64,000 nt of DNA from CBDAQA01 sp965247815 (GCA_965247815.1 CBDFHW010000029.1:1-64000); one strand, 5' to 3'; positions 8,978-17,525 are shown, numbered from the stretch's first letter. Notes: generated by a model not told the origin, from the sequence alone. Program-made: numbers and translations.

Positions 8978-9249
8978 CAGCCGACGCGGCAGCGGCGCAG
9001 CGCACACCCGACTCACATCACAGAGGGCACTGTCGCGTGCATGACATGCGTACAGTCGTACGCATGTGCGCGCGAGGAGAGCCTCCTCAGCGTCGCTGCC
9101 GGCGTCTCGTCGGCGTCGTCGTCGCTTCGATGATTGAGCACCAGCACACCGCCGCTTAGCACGGGTTCGTGCAGCGCTGAGTACCGGCCGACGATCGAGC
9201 TCGCCTTAGCGGCGAAGGTATGCTCGCTCACTCTCTCTGACGCTCGCTC

Positions 9250-9680
9250 CAAACGGAGCTAAATTGGCTTACCCAGTGGCTGGGCGCCGGCCCCGCCGTC
9301 CGCCCCACTGACGTGACCGGCGGACTGCGCTGGCTCGTGACCGTGCGCGACGCGCTCAACGACACCAACGCCCGCTACCCTTACCTCGCCTACGGCACCG
9401 ACTGGCTCGCTTTCGCCACCTCGTGCTCGCGCTGGTATTCGTCGGGCCCCTGCGCGACCCCGTTCGCAATGTGTGGGTGGTGGAGTTTGGGCTCTGGGCG
9501 TGCGCGGGCATCCTGCCGCTGGCCTTCATCGCGGGCGCCATCCGGGGCATCCCCTTCTACTGGCAATTGATAGATTGCTCGTTCGCCGTGGGTGGCGCCG
9601 CATTGCTCTGGCCCTGCCGGCGCCTAATCCAGAAATTGGAAAAACTGCCCGGCGGGCCGGAGCCGGAAGCGCGGATGTAG
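9250..9680 (+). pseudogene. Membrane protein fragment, 5' truncated and frameshifted (Bacteroidota-like)
   Basis: Two frames together encode the C-terminal part of a small integral membrane protein. The first, from about 9250, reads TELNWLTQWLGAG...YGTDWLAFA. The second, from about 9417, reads HLVLALVFVGPLRDPVRNVW and continues through two hydrophobic segments (CAGILPLAFIAGAIRGIPFY, SFAVGGAALLWPC) to a stop at 9680. Adding one C to the pair near 9415-9416 joins them as AFAHLVLALVF. The start lies beyond the left junction. No family name is assigned; similar proteins occur in Hymenobacter-type genomes as far as I can judge. Confidence 0.6.
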
Positions 9681-9712
9681 CACGGTTTCGGGATCGGAGT
9701 ATGGTATCGTAG

Positions 9713-9732
9713 GGACGCAATACCTTGCGTCC
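9713..9732. repeat. Extragenic palindrome GGACGCAA-n4-TTGCGTCC, copy 1
   Basis: A perfect eight-base inverted repeat around TACC. It sits between the membrane-protein fragment and the DUF1801 gene. Confidence 0.85.
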
Positions 9733-9782
9733 TCGCGCTGGAACGGCCGCTGCCGCGCAATTGAAAGCCGCGGCAATCGAAC

Positions 9783-9802
9783 GGACGCAAAGTATTGCGT
9801 CC
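9783..9802. repeat. Extragenic palindrome GGACGCAA-n4-TTGCGTCC, copy 2
   Basis: The same eight-base arms as copy 1 with a different loop (AGTA), 50 bases further on. Identical arms with divergent loops suggest a REP-type family dispersed in the source genome. Confidence 0.85.
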
Positions 9803-9865
9803 CGACGCAGTACACCGATCCCGAAGCTGCTTTAATATTGTAACCCGACTACCAATTTCCGCCCC

Positions 9866-10344
9866 GTGACTCCCACCAAGCCTACCACCATTGACGCGTA
9901 CATCGCCGGCTTTCCCGAAGACGTCCGGCACTTGCTGGAACAGCTTCGCGCAACCGTAAAAGCCGCCGCGCCGGAGGCCGTCGAAACGATAAAATACGGA
10001 ATGCCCACCCTCGTGCAGCACGGTAATTTGGTGTATTTCGCCGCGTTCAAAAACCACCTCGGATTTTTCGCCGCGCCCACCAGCGTCGCGGCGTTCGAGC
10101 AGGAGCTGGCGCCCTACCGGCAGGGCAAAGGCTCCGTCAGTTTCCCTTCGATCAGCCTCTACCGCTGGAGTTGATTGCCGAGATGGTGAGGTTCAGGGTT
10201 AAGAGCAACCGGAAGAAAATGGAGCTGAAAAAAGCTGGTGAACGCGAAATAGCAGCTGGAATCAACGGCCAGTGTATTGCCAGTGAACGGAAAAACATAA
10301 TCCACTCCAGCGGGAGGATGGGGCAACAGACTATGTTAGCATAG
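9866..10344 (+). pseudogene. DUF1801 (YdhG-like) protein with one frameshift
   Basis: DUF1801 proteins are small single-domain proteins of the YdhG/YjbR-like type with no firmly established role. From a GTG at 9866 the frame gives TTIDAYIAGFPEDVRHLLEQ, ETIKYGMPTLV, NLVYFAAFKNHLGFFAAP and LAPYRQGKGS, then leaves frame near 10138. The expected continuation VQFPFDQPLPLELIAEMVRF is present in the next frame, so one base (probably the G of a GTG codon) is missing. The second frame stays open to TAG at 10344, although residues after NRKK no longer resemble the family and may already be past a junction. Confidence 0.8.
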
Positions 10345-10482
10345 ACCCGTTGCGGCGCACGACGTTGGCCGCATTCATGAGATGCAGAAAAGTCTATCAC
10401 CGTTCAGTCGACGATGGCGGCGTCAATAGCCGCGGCAAAGCAAGGCTAAGCCTGTTCAGCCTAGCGTTCTTGACTAATCGGG
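10345..10482. other. Non-coding stretch containing the third junction
   Basis: No gene is seen. The change from Bacteroidota-like to planctomycete-like sequence must lie between the last recognisable DUF1801 residues (about 10215) and the mgtE stop at 10483. Confidence 0.6.
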
Positions 10483-11865
10483 TTACAGAAGTGTTCCCCG
10501 AAGGATCAGCATGGCGACCGTGAAATAAATGATCAGACCGGTCACGTCGACCAGCGTCGCGACGAACGGCGCGCTGGCCGTCGCGGGGTCGAGACCCAAA
10601 CGACGCAATAGAAACGGCAGCATGCTGCCGACCACGGAACCGAACGAAACCACGCCCACGAGGCTGACCCAGACGGTGGTCGCGATCAAATACGGGTGCC
10701 CGTCATACCTTTGCCAGCCGAAATAATACCAGAGCAGAATGCGGACGAATCCGATCGCACCGAGGAATGTGCCGAGTGCTATACCGGACATAAGTTCTTT
10801 TCCGAACACCCGCCACCACTGACTCAATTTGAGTTCCTTCAGCGCCAGAGATCTGATGATGATCGACGTCGCCTGCGAGCCGGAGTTTCCGCCGCTGCTG
10901 ATGATCAGCGGGACGAACAGCGACACGACCGCCGCCCTGGCGATCACCTCTTCGAAATGCCCCATCGCGGTGGCGGTCAGCGTCTCTCCAAGAAACAGCG
11001 CCGCCAGCCAACCGCCGCGTTTTTTCACCAGCGGCCAGAACCCGACCTGGTTGTACGGAACGTCCAACGCCTCGGCACCACCGATCCGCTGAATTTCCTC
11101 GGTCGCCCTGGCCCGGGCGACGTCGAGTACGTCGTCGGCGGTGATAATTCCCAGCATCTTGCCGTCCGCATCCGTGACCGGTAACGCCGACCGGTCGTAC
11201 CGCGCGAACGCGGCGACCACGTCGTCGGCCTTGTCGGTCGCCTTCACTGACACCAGCGGGCTGTCGTGAATGTCCAGAACCCGGGTGTCGTCGTCGGCTA
11301 AGACCAGCGAGCCGATCTTGACGTCTTCCAGCAGCTTCCCGTGCGAATCGACAATGTACAGAACGTTAAGCGTTTCCTTCCCCCGGCCGGTCGCGCGGAC
11401 GTGGTCCAGCGCCTGCCGTGCCGTCATGTCGGCTCCGAGCGAAACGTATTCGGGCGTCATATACCGGCCGGCCGTCGCGACCGGATACCCGAGCAGATCG
11501 CGGGCCGTTTTCAGTTCGTCGGGCGGAAGCGTTTCAAGAATCCCCCGGGTCACCTCGGCCGGCAGCTCGTCCAGCAGCCGCACCCGGTCGTCGGGCGTCA
11601 TGTCCGCCAGCACGTTCCGCATGTTGACGTCGGTCAACGTCCGGCACAGACCGCGCTGGTGGTCACGGGGCAAATACGAAAACACCTCCGCCGCCCGGTC
11701 GCGCGACAGCACGCGGAAGATGGCCGCGTCTTCCTCGTCGGGGACCGCGACCAGCACGTCGGCCACGTCCGCCGGGTGCGTGTGCGCGAGCAGGTCCTTC
11801 AATTCCGTCCATCGTTTGGCGGCGATTAACTCGTGGACTTGCGCTTCGGAACTGGCGGTGATCAT
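10483..11865 (-). CDS. mgtE: MgtE-family magnesium transporter
   Basis: Mg2+-gated channel or transporter in the inner membrane, homodimeric. The 460-residue length and domain order are canonical. The N-terminal superhelical domain (HTHPADVADVLVAVPDEEDA, LDELPAEVTRGILETLPPDE) is followed by the CBS pair (about residues 140-260; TDADGKMLGIITADDVLDVA). Next are the connecting helix and the five-helix pore, with RAAVVSLFVPLIISSGGNSG carrying the family GNxG selectivity segment. It ends at VAMLILRGTLL. The first gene of the planctomycete block, it has an intact C-terminus despite the nearby junction. No M-box leader could be recognised in the 160 bases upstream. Confidence 0.95.
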   Translation of the reverse strand: MITASSEAQVHELIAAKRWTELKDLLAHTHPADVADVLVAVPDEEDAAIFRVLSRDRAAEVFSYLPRDHQRGLCRTLTDVNMRNVLADMTPDDRVRLLDELPAEVTRGILETLPPDELKTARDLLGYPVATAGRYMTPEYVSLGADMTARQALDHVRATGRGKETLNVLYIVDSHGKLLEDVKIGSLVLADDDTRVLDIHDSPLVSVKATDKADDVVAAFARYDRSALPVTDADGKMLGIITADDVLDVARARATEEIQRIGGAEALDVPYNQVGFWPLVKKRGGWLAALFLGETLTATAMGHFEEVIARAAVVSLFVPLIISSGGNSGSQATSIIIRSLALKELKLSQWWRVFGKELMSGIALGTFLGAIGFVRILLWYYFGWQRYDGHPYLIATTVWVSLVGVVSFGSVVGSMLPFLLRRLGLDPATASAPFVATLVDVTGLIIYFTVAMLILRGTLL

Positions 11866-12027
11866 TCAGGTTTTCCTGTCTATGACGTGTCTAATCGAAA
11901 AGGCCCGGTCTGACGTCGGCCGCAGTGTAGCGAGATTTCGAAGGTTTTTAAGTCCGTCGAACGGAGCAGCCGCCCGGTGGTCTGACCCGCCGGACGAGCG
12001 CGATCGCGGGTCGTTGATCGATCACAG

Positions 12028-13356
12028 TTAGGCCGATGCGCTGGGCTGCAGCGTCTCGTCCACGGCCGGACTGACCGGCAAAGTCGGTGCGTCTGTCTGT
12101 TCCGATGTCCCGGTAGCCGTCCGAGCCAACGGCCGGAAGAAACAGGCGATGCCTGCGCCGCACCCGACAGCGACCGCTGCCTGTGTCCACCAGATGACGC
12201 GATAGTCCGGCACGACACCGGTGGCGGTACGTGTCACCATCTGTTCAAAAACGGCCGCGTACGGGCCGGCCAATGCGGGCCCGATGCCGAACATCACGAA
12301 GCCGAAAACCGTCTGCGTCGAATGTCGAATCTCGGGCGGGGAGACGCGTTCGATGTACAGCGTCGCGGTGGTGAAAAAGCAGGCGAAGGCGACCCCGTGC
12401 AGCGCGAGCGAAACACAGACGATGCCGGCCGGCGGGTCGACGGCAAAGACGGCAAATCGGATCGCCTGAGCGGCAACGCCGAACACTAGCACGCCCGTAT
12501 ACCCGAACCGCTTCAAGGCCGGGCCGAGCACGAACAGGCAGCCGACCTCGCTCACCTGCGCGATCGCGAGCGTCGGGCCCACCATCTTCAGCGGAATGCC
12601 GACGACGTCGGACAGGAACGGGCCGATGTTCAGGTAGTAAGCGGTGTGGATGGCGGCAACGGGGATGGCGAGCAGCGACAGCACCAACACTGATCGGTTC
12701 TTGAGCAGCGCCAAAGCGCGGGTGGGAAGCAGCGGTCCGGGTTCCACGTCGGTCGGGGGCGTTTTGGGGAGCAGAAAAAAGGCGTAAGCCGCGTACAGAA
12801 TAGCCATCGCGCCCGCCGCCCGCATCGCCTGAGGGATCCGGCCGATGTTTACGGCCGGGTCGGGGGATCGGAGCACGACGTACGTGAACAGAGCCGAGGT
12901 GACGATCCACCCGATCGTGCCCCACATGCGGGTCCGAGGGTAGCTGTGCTCACGATCGACGAGATGGCTCAGCGCCAGAGAATTGGTCAGCGCCTGCGTC
13001 GGTGCGTAAGCGATCGAGAACAGAATCATCACCAAAAGGAACCCTGAAAACGTCGTCGATGACGCGTTCCAGAACAGCAGTGCGCCGGCCACGCAGTGAA
13101 GGATCGCGAGCGCTTTCTCGGCGTTCAGAAACCGGTCCGACAACCGGCCGGCGAGCACCGGCGCGAGGATCCCGCCCAGCGCGCCGGCAAACCCGAGCAC
13201 CCAGCCGGTCTGGCCGGCGGTGAATTCCAGCCCGTGGTCGACCCGCCGGGCCGTCAGGTAATTGGCCAGGAACGGGTACCACATGCCGCGAACGGCATAT
13301 TCGAGAAACATCATCAGGCAGAGGCGGATCGTGATCGAGCGGGACGACATGGACAA
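12028..13356 (-). CDS. MFS transporter, nucleoside:H+ symporter-like
   Basis: A 442-residue, roughly twelve-helix major facilitator. The N-terminus LCLMMFLEYAVRGMWYPFLA and the GxxxGxxxAPxxxGxLxDR-type loop (GALGGILAPVLAGRLSDRFL) resemble the NupG/XapB nucleoside symporter group and related sugar or nucleoside MFS proteins that planctomycetes carry in numbers. RMWGTIGWIVTSALF is the matching helix 5. The C-terminal tail (TGTSEQTDAPTLPVSPAV) is polar and probably disordered. The substrate is not determined. It stands alone on the minus strand between mgtE and the small-protein/peptidase operon. Confidence 0.82.
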   Translation of the reverse strand: MSMSSRSITIRLCLMMFLEYAVRGMWYPFLANYLTARRVDHGLEFTAGQTGWVLGFAGALGGILAPVLAGRLSDRFLNAEKALAILHCVAGALLFWNASSTTFSGFLLVMILFSIAYAPTQALTNSLALSHLVDREHSYPRTRMWGTIGWIVTSALFTYVVLRSPDPAVNIGRIPQAMRAAGAMAILYAAYAFFLLPKTPPTDVEPGPLLPTRALALLKNRSVLVLSLLAIPVAAIHTAYYLNIGPFLSDVVGIPLKMVGPTLAIAQVSEVGCLFVLGPALKRFGYTGVLVFGVAAQAIRFAVFAVDPPAGIVCVSLALHGVAFACFFTTATLYIERVSPPEIRHSTQTVFGFVMFGIGPALAGPYAAVFEQMVTRTATGVVPDYRVIWWTQAAVAVGCGAGIACFFRPLARTATGTSEQTDAPTLPVSPAVDETLQPSASA

Positions 13357-13527
13357 GAATGACGATAACGAAATCGACAGTCCCCGGCTACATACGACGA
13401 ACCTGGCTGCGACCGGTCACAGTGCAGGATTTTCGACTCGGTCCAATCTGGTCCCGTTTCCGGCAGACCATGCGAGGGTGTAATGCGCAAAGGTCTACGC
13501 CCCGTGACCGACCAGACCTCACGATTT

Positions 13528-13776
13528 TCAGTGATCCCCCCCGGCCCATCGGGCCATGATCGCCATGTAGCCGAGCATGAAAAAGACCAGTCCGAACGCC
13601 CATAGCGTGGTCGCGCCGAACCGAACGAACAGCACGACCATGACTGCCGCGGCAGTGATCAGTACCAGCACCCACCGGGCGATTTCCCAGACCCGCCTGC
13701 CGCGAGGCCCGCCGATGTGCATAACGCCGGGCTCGTCGATGCTTTGCTCGTCGGGTGGGGTGGGGGTGAAGCTCAT
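13528..13776 (-). CDS. Small two-helix membrane protein
   Basis: An 82-residue protein: a polar N-terminus (PTPPDEQSIDEPGVMHIGGP), then two hydrophobic segments (WVLVLITAAAVMVVLFVRF and LWAFGLVFFMLGYMAIMARW). No family is recognised. It is the last gene of a three-gene minus-strand operon with the 99-residue membrane protein and the M24 peptidase; its start is six bases after the stop of the preceding gene, which supports translation as a unit. Confidence 0.65.
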   Translation of the reverse strand: MSFTPTPPDEQSIDEPGVMHIGGPRGRRVWEIARWVLVLITAAAVMVVLFVRFGATTLWAFGLVFFMLGYMAIMARWAGGDH

Positions 13777-13782
13777 GCGACG

Positions 13783-14082
13783 TCACGGTCGGCCGATTCG
13801 GATCAACTTCCGCAGGCCGATCCAAAGCACGCATGCCGCGGCAGCAAAACAGATGAACGCCATCGTGTATAACGCTGCAAGAAAGAGAATGGTCGGCTTG
13901 CCTTTGCCGAACGAACCGTCCTGAGAAATCAGCACGCCGATCAGAAAGCACCCACCGAGCACGATCAGACCCAGTCCGGTCAGTGCAATCCCGATACCAG
14001 CCGCGGCGCTCGACCCGCTGGGCCGGGCCGGCGTCGCGTAACCGAGCATGCCGGGCTGCGAAGGAAGGTTGGTCTCGTCCAT
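13783..14082 (-). CDS. Small membrane protein in peptidase operon
   Basis: A 99-residue product from the ATG at 14082, which overlaps the last base of the peptidase stop (TGATG), an arrangement typical of coupled translation. It has a Pro/Ser/Ala-rich start and two hydrophobic segments (IALTGLGLIVLGGCFLIGVL and FLAALYTMAFICFAAAACVL) with a basic end (GLRKLIRIGRP). The function is unknown. The frame is open further upstream but that part overlaps the peptidase gene antisense to its frame, so the coupled ATG is preferred. Confidence 0.65.
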   Translation of the reverse strand: MDETNLPSQPGMLGYATPARPSGSSAAAGIGIALTGLGLIVLGGCFLIGVLISQDGSFGKGKPTILFLAALYTMAFICFAAAACVLWIGLRKLIRIGRP

Positions 14083-15221
14083 CACGCCAGTTCCATTGGA
14101 AATTGAGTAAGGTTTTCGACCCCGTCGGCGGTCACCAGGTATTGATTCTCCAGGCGGATGCCGCCGTTCAATTCCTTGCCATAGATGCCCGGCTCGGCGG
14201 TGAAGACGTCGCCTTCGATCAGCGTATCGTCCCACTTCGGATTCAAGTGCGGGAACTCGTGCGGCTGCAAGCCCACGCCGTGACCTAAGTGGTGCGACAA
14301 ACCCTGGCCGAGCGATTGCTTCAAATGTTCGTCCACGGCCGTGAAGATTTCGCGGCACTTCACGCCCGGCTTTGCCATCCGTTCGACGATGGAGAACGTC
14401 TCGGCAATCGCCTTTTGTGTCTTCAGCTGAAGATCGGTCGGCTTCCGGTCCACCGCGAACACCCGGGCGTTGTCGGCAAAATACCCGCGGTAGCTCGGAC
14501 CCAGATCCAGAATCCAGAGTTGCCCGGCCTCGGCGCGATGGCCGCTGCGAGGCGGTCCGCCGCCGGTCCCGCAGGCGAAATCGTTGCCCAGCAATGCGGT
14601 CATAGGTTCGCCCGACGACTTCACCGCCGCCGCGTGCAGTTGTGTGTACAGATCGATCTCGGCCAACCCCGGTTCGATGATCTCCCGGGCTTTGTCGTAC
14701 ATCGCTTTCGTGCAGTCGATCGCCCGACGCATCAGCGCCAGCTCATCGGGCAGCTTCGCCCGGCGAGCTTGCCACAGTTCGGTGTCGATCGACTCGACGG
14801 TCCCTTCGAATCGAATTCCCAATTGTGAAGTGACCGCCGAGGCGTCGACCCCGACGCGTTTCGCCGAACGGACGTTTAAGAGAGTCCGCACCTGATCGGC
14901 GACCACCGCGGGTTGCTCCTGCCGCTGGGTGCCCAACCAGTTGGCTTCGAACGCGACGGCGTCGTCCGCAGCGGCGGCGTTGTTCGGCGAGTTCGCGCTG
15001 GTCAGAACTGAGGACCCGTCGGAGAACAGTACGAATGCCGACGAGTGCAACCAGAACGGCCGATGCGCCGTCGCGTAATAGACGTGGTGTGCGAGGCCGA
15101 GCACCAGCGCGTCCAGTTTTCGTTCGTGAAGGATTTGCATCAGTCGCTGCTGACGCTGCCGCGAGTAGGTCGGGTGGAGCATTTGCGGACTGTACCCGGC
15201 ATCCGCCGGGACGCCGAGCAC
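14082..15221 (-). CDS. M24-family Xaa-Pro aminopeptidase
   Basis: Cytosolic metallopeptidase of the creatinase/prolidase fold that removes residues preceding proline. The 379 residues comprise a creatinase N-domain (residues 15-150, LDALVLGLAHHVYYATAHRP) and the pita-bread catalytic domain. All five metal ligands are visible: Asp in WILDLGPSYRG, Asp in YFADNARVF, His in LGHGVGLQPHEFP, and Glu in VFTAEPGIYG and IRLENQYLV. Twelve residues after the annotated Met there is a second possible start (MLHPTYSRQ), which fits the family better. It leads the operon with two small membrane proteins. Confidence 0.92.
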   Translation of the reverse strand: MLGVPADAGYSPQMLHPTYSRQRQQRLMQILHERKLDALVLGLAHHVYYATAHRPFWLHSSAFVLFSDGSSVLTSANSPNNAAAADDAVAFEANWLGTQRQEQPAVVADQVRTLLNVRSAKRVGVDASAVTSQLGIRFEGTVESIDTELWQARRAKLPDELALMRRAIDCTKAMYDKAREIIEPGLAEIDLYTQLHAAAVKSSGEPMTALLGNDFACGTGGGPPRSGHRAEAGQLWILDLGPSYRGYFADNARVFAVDRKPTDLQLKTQKAIAETFSIVERMAKPGVKCREIFTAVDEHLKQSLGQGLSHHLGHGVGLQPHEFPHLNPKWDDTLIEGDVFTAEPGIYGKELNGGIRLENQYLVTADGVENLTQFPMELA

Positions 15222-15384
15222 AAATTCAGTCCGCCCAAGCGACGTCGGTAGGTTAGAAACGGTTTCACTAATGATTTTTAACCTGACGCCGGTTCTGAGG
15301 TACTCCGAAGAGTTGGGTGGTCCGACGTTCAGTCCGGTTTTTCGGAGGACCTCAGAGCCGGCGTCCCGGGTTATGAGAGCATCT

Positions 15385-16335
15385 CTAGCAGCGTTCGAGT
15401 TTGAAGACCGTGATCTCGGGCCGGCACCAGTCCTGTACGCGCTGGCCGTAACTCAGCCCGCGATTTACATACAAGTGCCGGTCGTCGACGGCGTAATACC
15501 CCTTGGTGTAATGGCGATAGAGCTTCGGATAAAACTTTCGCCCCAGCTTGCTGCTGCCCACCTGCCTGCCGTGCGTGTGCCCGCTTAACATCCACTGCCA
15601 CGGATAGCGCATCAGCTCTTTCACATTGGCCGGATTGTGGTTCAGACAGATCGTAGCCTCGGACGGATCGACGCCGGTGAAACCGGCATCGGCGTCGAGG
15701 TGTCCGGACCATTCATCGTCCAGCCCGACAATTGTGATCGGTAATTGAGCGGTGCCCCGGCGTAGGCGGATCGTCTGGTTGCGAAGGCAGATCAGGCCCC
15801 GGTCGCGGAGACACTTTTCAAGAAAATCCGCCCGGCGATCGCCTTCGGCGCGCGAGGACTTTCCGTACATGCTGTAGTCGTGGTTCCCCAGTGTGCAGAT
15901 GACGCCGTGTGGCGCCTCCAGGTGGGCGAGAATCTGTGCGATCCGCTTGGCGTATGGATAGCCTCCGGTGATGAGGTCGCCTGTGACGACCACCACATCG
16001 GGTTTCAGTTCATTGACCCAGCGCACGTATTGGATGAGGTATCGCCGCCAGACGACCGGGCTGTAATGCAGGTCGGACAGCTGGACGATTTTGAACCCGG
16101 TCATGGCCGGGTCGAGGTTGGTCAGCGGCATCGCCTGGCGGTGAATGTCCACCCACCGCCGGTTCAATGGGAGTGCGTGAACCCCGGTCAAACCGATGCG
16201 GGACAATCCCCGCCAGATCGCCCGCCGCCAGCGATGCTGGTGCCTCCACTGGGGTTCCTTGAGATACTGTTTGACCGATTCGATCAAGTCGTGGGTCCTA
16301 TCCGGTGATGGCGTGGTCGGCGGCGGTGTCGACAC
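15385..16335 (-). CDS. Calcineurin-like metallophosphoesterase
   Basis: Binuclear-metal phosphoesterase of the YkuE/UshA-like small group. All signature boxes are present in 316 residues: KIVQLSDLHY (about 95), VVVTGDLITGG (about 125), TLGNHDYSMYG (about 155) and the distal WMLSGHTHGRQVGS (about 262). The fold ends in VNRGLSYGQRVQDWCRPEI, which matches YkuE-type phosphodiesterases. No signal peptide is seen; basic residues (RHQHRWRRAIWRGL) near the N-terminus may associate with the membrane. The 5' end overlaps the 3' end of the DUF2264 gene by 38 bases on the same strand, so the two are probably cotranscribed. Confidence 0.9.
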   Translation of the reverse strand: MSTPPPTTPSPDRTHDLIESVKQYLKEPQWRHQHRWRRAIWRGLSRIGLTGVHALPLNRRWVDIHRQAMPLTNLDPAMTGFKIVQLSDLHYSPVVWRRYLIQYVRWVNELKPDVVVVTGDLITGGYPYAKRIAQILAHLEAPHGVICTLGNHDYSMYGKSSRAEGDRRADFLEKCLRDRGLICLRNQTIRLRRGTAQLPITIVGLDDEWSGHLDADAGFTGVDPSEATICLNHNPANVKELMRYPWQWMLSGHTHGRQVGSSKLGRKFYPKLYRHYTKGYYAVDDRHLYVNRGLSYGQRVQDWCRPEITVFKLERC

Positions 16336-17491
16336 CGGACCAGACCAGTTGAGAACTCCATTGCGTCGGCCCGCAGGCCCAGAATTCTGCCTCGGGAGCG
16401 AGCCCCAGCGGCAGCAGTCCGACCGCGCAAAGGTACAGGCTGCCAGTCGAGATATACGGCTCGGCGATGTTAGGCTGGTGCCCGCAGAAACCGATCCGCA
16501 GAAATCCTTTGTCGTCGAACACGCCCGGCGCTTCGATCATCCGGCGAATGACTGCGGTCAACGCACAGCGGACCTGTCCGGGCGAAATATCGCGGGGCAG
16601 GTCGTTGCGGAGCGCCATCTGCGCGAGCAGTTGCAGCGTACCGAATCGGTAGGCCAGCGAACGCCCGATCGCCGGAATTGTCCCCTCGGGCGAGATCAGG
16701 TGTTCCTGGATCTTCGCGTAACGACGGCTCCGCTCGAGCACCGATTTGTGCAGCGGTTCCCAGTCCTTTTTTTGCTTCGAGACGGTTTCGATCACGTCAA
16801 GCAGCATCGGTTGGATCACGAAGCTGTTGTAGTAGTCCCAGTGGAAGACGGGCCCGTCGCCGTACATGCCGTCGCCTTTGTACCACTCCATGTGCTTGGT
16901 GATGGCGAAATCGACCGGCGGGGTTAACCACTTTTCGCCGACGCTGCACAATGCGGCCTCGACCATCGCGCTGAACAACAGCCAGTTGGTGATGTTCGGC
17001 TTAATGACCCGACTCGATTTCAACGCGGCGACCAGATTCGCCTGCGTGGTCGGGCTGAGTTTTTTCCAGAGCGCGTCCGGCGCACGCACGATGGCGTGAC
17101 CGAGGAAAGCCGAATCGACCAGCGGTTGCCCGCCGCTGCCAGTGTTGAAGTTCAGAAAGTCCGGCGACTTTGGATCGGTTCCTGCGTCGATTGCCTGCCG
17201 GGCAAGATCGCCTAATTCCGCCCGCAACTTGCCTTCGGGCGTGTCGTCGACCGGCAACTCGAGCCACGGCGCGATCCCGGCAAGCAGTCGGCCGAGCGCC
17301 TCCAGGTGCGTGCAGGATGCGCGTTCGTATTTCGAAGCCGGATTCAGTTCGATCGGCATGGTCACTTTCAATTTCCGCGCAGCCAGTGCCGAAAGGACCG
17401 GGCGTGCGATCCTTTCGACGATCGAAATCCAGTACGCTCGATCTTCCAACCCCGTCGCCATGTTGTTCTCCGATTTCGTTCTATTTGGCAC
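16298..17491 (-). CDS. DUF2264 family protein
   Basis: A 397-residue protein of the DUF2264 family, which has an alpha/alpha-toroid fold like glycan-processing enzymes; the activity is not established. Typical segments are YERASCTHLEALGRLLAGIA, NWLLFSAMVEAALC, KGDGMYGDGPVFHWDYYNSF and GRSLAYRFGTLQLLAQMAL, all in the expected order. The annotated Met is followed by a second (MATGLEDRAYW, residue 11) which may be the real start. No export signal is apparent. It lies upstream of and overlaps the metallophosphoesterase gene. Confidence 0.85.
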   Translation of the reverse strand: MPNRTKSENNMATGLEDRAYWISIVERIARPVLSALAARKLKVTMPIELNPASKYERASCTHLEALGRLLAGIAPWLELPVDDTPEGKLRAELGDLARQAIDAGTDPKSPDFLNFNTGSGGQPLVDSAFLGHAIVRAPDALWKKLSPTTQANLVAALKSSRVIKPNITNWLLFSAMVEAALCSVGEKWLTPPVDFAITKHMEWYKGDGMYGDGPVFHWDYYNSFVIQPMLLDVIETVSKQKKDWEPLHKSVLERSRRYAKIQEHLISPEGTIPAIGRSLAYRFGTLQLLAQMALRNDLPRDISPGQVRCALTAVIRRMIEAPGVFDDKGFLRIGFCGHQPNIAEPYISTGSLYLCAVGLLPLGLAPEAEFWACGPTQWSSQLVWSGVDTAADHAITG

Positions 17492-17525
17492 AGCGGACCG
17501 TCCGACGCGACTGGGCTAAGGGTAA

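Larger units (their letters stand above)
8164..9262. other. Foreign block of eukaryote-like DNA
   Basis: From about 8170 the GC-rich, tightly packed bacterial pattern stops. The next kilobase has no convincing bacterial gene, several low-complexity tracts (CGAA/CAAA repeats, TTTCTCGAT repeats) and, on the minus strand, one exon-like coding piece that starts after a pyrimidine-rich stretch ending CTCTCCAG. The right edge is near 9240-9262, where a Bacteroidota-like reading frame begins. The origin is an inference from texture; a free-living protist is one possibility. Confidence 0.6.

Noticed and set aside
1..10482. A genomic island acquired by lateral transfer
   Set aside because: There is no integrase, transposase or att site, genes are cut in half at the first join, and three unrelated donors would be needed; an assembly chimera is simpler.
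11866..12027. M-box magnesium riboswitch upstream of mgtE
   Set aside because: The 160-base leader shows no recognisable M-box stems or a terminator/antiterminator pair.
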